63,335 nt of DNA, from the NCBI GenBank assembly GCA_019690095.1, contig JADGGD010000005.1, positions 1-63,335 of the forward strand, written 5' to 3'. The stretch's first letter is position 1. The number at the start of each line of letters is the position of its first letter. The notes beneath the pieces were generated by a model. That model saw only the letters and a list, made by a program, of their open reading frames with translations, ran no database searches and was not told the DNA's origin. Position numbers and translations under genes: made by a program. This document shows positions 62,252-63,335 of this stretch, piece by piece. Origin of the DNA: Chloroflexota bacterium. Lineage in GTDB: Bacteria > Chloroflexota > UBA6077 > FW602-bin22 > CADDYW01.

Positions 62252-63199
62252 ATGATCCGGGCTTTACGGCCCACGGATATCCTGCCTTACGTCGCTTTCT
62301 GCCACCAGATCTCCCATGCCACGGGCGAGTCTCCGCCGGTGGCCTTTCGGCCGGTGGCTGTGCTGGGGGGCTTCCTCGAACGGTCCTTCGCCCTTGAGCC
62401 AGGGCGCGAGAGCTGGGTCCAGATCGAGCACGGGCAGATCTCTGGCCTCATCTCGGCGAAGCGGCGCGTCGGAGCCGATGTCTGGGATGTGGACCAGCTC
62501 GTCTATCTGCCTTCCGCGGATGCGCCGCGGACGTGCATGCGGCTTCTCAAGCATCTGCTTGCCGCCGCGAGCGATGACGGGGTCCAGAAGGTTTTCCTGC
62601 GGGTGGGAGCAGCAAACCCAGCCCTCGGCTGGGCCCGGCAGGTCGGCTTCATTCACTACGCGGAGGAGACGATTTACCACCTCCCGGAGGTCCCATCGCT
62701 GGCCCACACGCCGGAGATTCCGCAGATGCGGCCGCGCCGCCCGGCAGATCACCAGGCGCTCTTCCAACTCTACTGCACGGCCGTTCCCCTGCGCGTTCGG
62801 CAGGCTGAGGCGATGACCCTGCACGAGTGGCGCTGGACTGATGGCTGGTGGCTGCACCCGATGAGTCTGCGCTTTCTGGCCAATCGTGCGCGATCGGATT
62901 ACGTGATCCAGATGGAGGAGCGTGCCAGTGGATGGCTCCAGGTAGATCGACGCCATCGACGTCTTGGTGTCCTGACGGATGCGCGGGAGGCAATTGATGT
63001 CGAGGCGCTGGTGCGTTATGGGCTGGCAAAACTGGGCCCGGGTCGCGGAGCGTTCTGTGCAGTGCGTGACTACCAACCGGATCTCGCGGCAGCGCTGGAA
63101 GAGATCGGATTTCGTCCGATCCAGGTCGATGCGCTCCTGTCGCGTGCTCTGGCCAAGCGTCTTCCTGATCTGAAGTTAGTTCCGGTGCGAGCATCGTAA
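62252..63199 (+). CDS. GNAT-like acetyltransferase-fold protein
   Basis: A 315-residue protein starting MIRALRPTDILPYVAF. Residues about 60-150 have a GNAT-like layout (VDQLVYLPSADAPRTCMRLLKHLL, FLRVGAANPALGWARQVGF), and a second similar half follows. The acetyl-CoA loop R/QxxGxG/A is not clear, so activity is uncertain. ATG 62252 is chosen, 22 bp after pdxT; GTG 62201 would overlap pdxT. Function unknown. Confidence 0.7.
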   Translation: MIRALRPTDILPYVAFCHQISHATGESPPVAFRPVAVLGGFLERSFALEPGRESWVQIEHGQISGLISAKRRVGADVWDVDQLVYLPSADAPRTCMRLLKHLLAAASDDGVQKVFLRVGAANPALGWARQVGFIHYAEETIYHLPEVPSLAHTPEIPQMRPRRPADHQALFQLYCTAVPLRVRQAEAMTLHEWRWTDGWWLHPMSLRFLANRARSDYVIQMEERASGWLQVDRRHRRLGVLTDAREAIDVEALVRYGLAKLGPGRGAFCAVRDYQPDLAAALEEIGFRPIQVDALLSRALAKRLPDLKLVPVRAS

Positions 63200-63202
63200 C
63201 AA

Positions 63203-63335
63203 TGACGTATCGTTCACACATTCGACGATCGAATGCCGATGATTTCCGGCGCGGCGTCGCGCCATTTGCGCGCCGGCTGGGAGGGATCTTCGATATGCGG
63301 CCGTCCCTGCCGCCGATCCCACCGCTGAGCTCGAC
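63203..63335 (+). CDS. Start of an open frame cut by the window edge
   Basis: An ATG at 63203, 3 bp after the GNAT-like stop, opens a frame that stays open to the end (about 44 codons), beginning MTYRSHIRRSNADDFRRGV and continuing with PLPPIP-rich sequence. It is too short to identify and no ribosome site is clear, but position fits a further gene of the same transcript. Confidence 0.4.

Overview
The window is about 63 kb of dense, high-GC bacterial chromosome with short intergenic gaps and frequent ATGA/GTGA overlaps. The mix of genes suggests a Chloroflexota bacterium, probably class Thermomicrobia (Sphaerobacter/Thermomicrobium-like). Pointers are a UPF0182 membrane giant, GT39-like glycosyltransferases with beta-sandwich tails, an S-box SAM operon, and dnaJ-prmA-rsmE-mtaB in the order known from Firmicutes. 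This is inference from gene content and no taxonomic marker was compared. There is no prophage, CRISPR array, rRNA operon or intact insertion sequence.

Layout. 1-2.6 kb: the end of a glycosyltransferase, an M24 peptidase, an XRE regulator and tRNA-Ser(UGA). 2.7-10.3 kb: rpsO-pnp, then dnaJ-prmA-rsmE-mtaB and a HIT protein (translation, RNA and protein quality control). 10.3-16.4 kb: a tiny Lys-rich protein, a FecR-domain membrane protein, a long RelA/SpoT enzyme on the minus strand, a polytopic membrane protein, a TPR protein, a second tiny Lys-rich protein and a SWIM zinc-finger protein behind a leader that looks like an RNA switch. 16.7-26.8 kb, all minus strand: apt, then a SAM-I riboswitch followed by mtnA-pfkB-ahcY-metK, running with short gaps into four genes that together make a GDP-6-deoxymannose (probably GDP-D-rhamnose) pathway. 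26.9-31.3 kb: leuS behind an attenuator-like hairpin, and divergently a prepilin peptidase and rsmG. 31.3-37.1 kb, minus strand: a GMC oxidoreductase, its subunit-3-like partner, two tandem paralogous membrane proteins (HLRG family, named here), a PIG-L deacetylase and an M20 peptidase. 37.1-41.7 kb: a gene-poor gap with a 22-bp tandem repeat, then a thioesterase, smpB, tmRNA, threonine synthase, a 31-residue bS22-like protein and an FAA hydrolase. 41.8-50.8 kb: PHP phosphatase, methyltransferase, UPF0182, AcpS, an AMP-ligase/ACP/acyltransferase fusion, a GlcG-like protein and MutY. 50.9-63.3 kb: a Xer-type recombinase, three glycosyltransferases, a D-amino-acid-type aminotransferase, a YfhO-like membrane protein, pdxS-pdxT, a GNAT-like protein and the start of one more frame.

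How the parts fit. The apt-mtnA-pfkB-ahcY-metK block makes S-adenosylmethionine and salvages its by-products (methylthioadenosine, S-adenosylhomocysteine, adenine and adenosine). The riboswitch has a recognisable S-box aptamer plus terminator and antiterminator. SmpB and tmRNA form an adjacent ribosome-rescue pair. AcpS sits directly before a protein containing an acyl-carrier domain that it could activate. The most unusual points are the leader of the SWIM gene, the HLRG membrane pair with its GMC oxidoreductase, a perfect 50-bp palindrome inside the first HLRG gene, and the leuS leader hairpin.

Limits. All calls come from reading translations and motifs by eye. Start codons were chosen from Shine-Dalgarno (SD) spacing, overlaps and promoters. 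Promoter and RNA-structure calls are sequence matches, not measurements.
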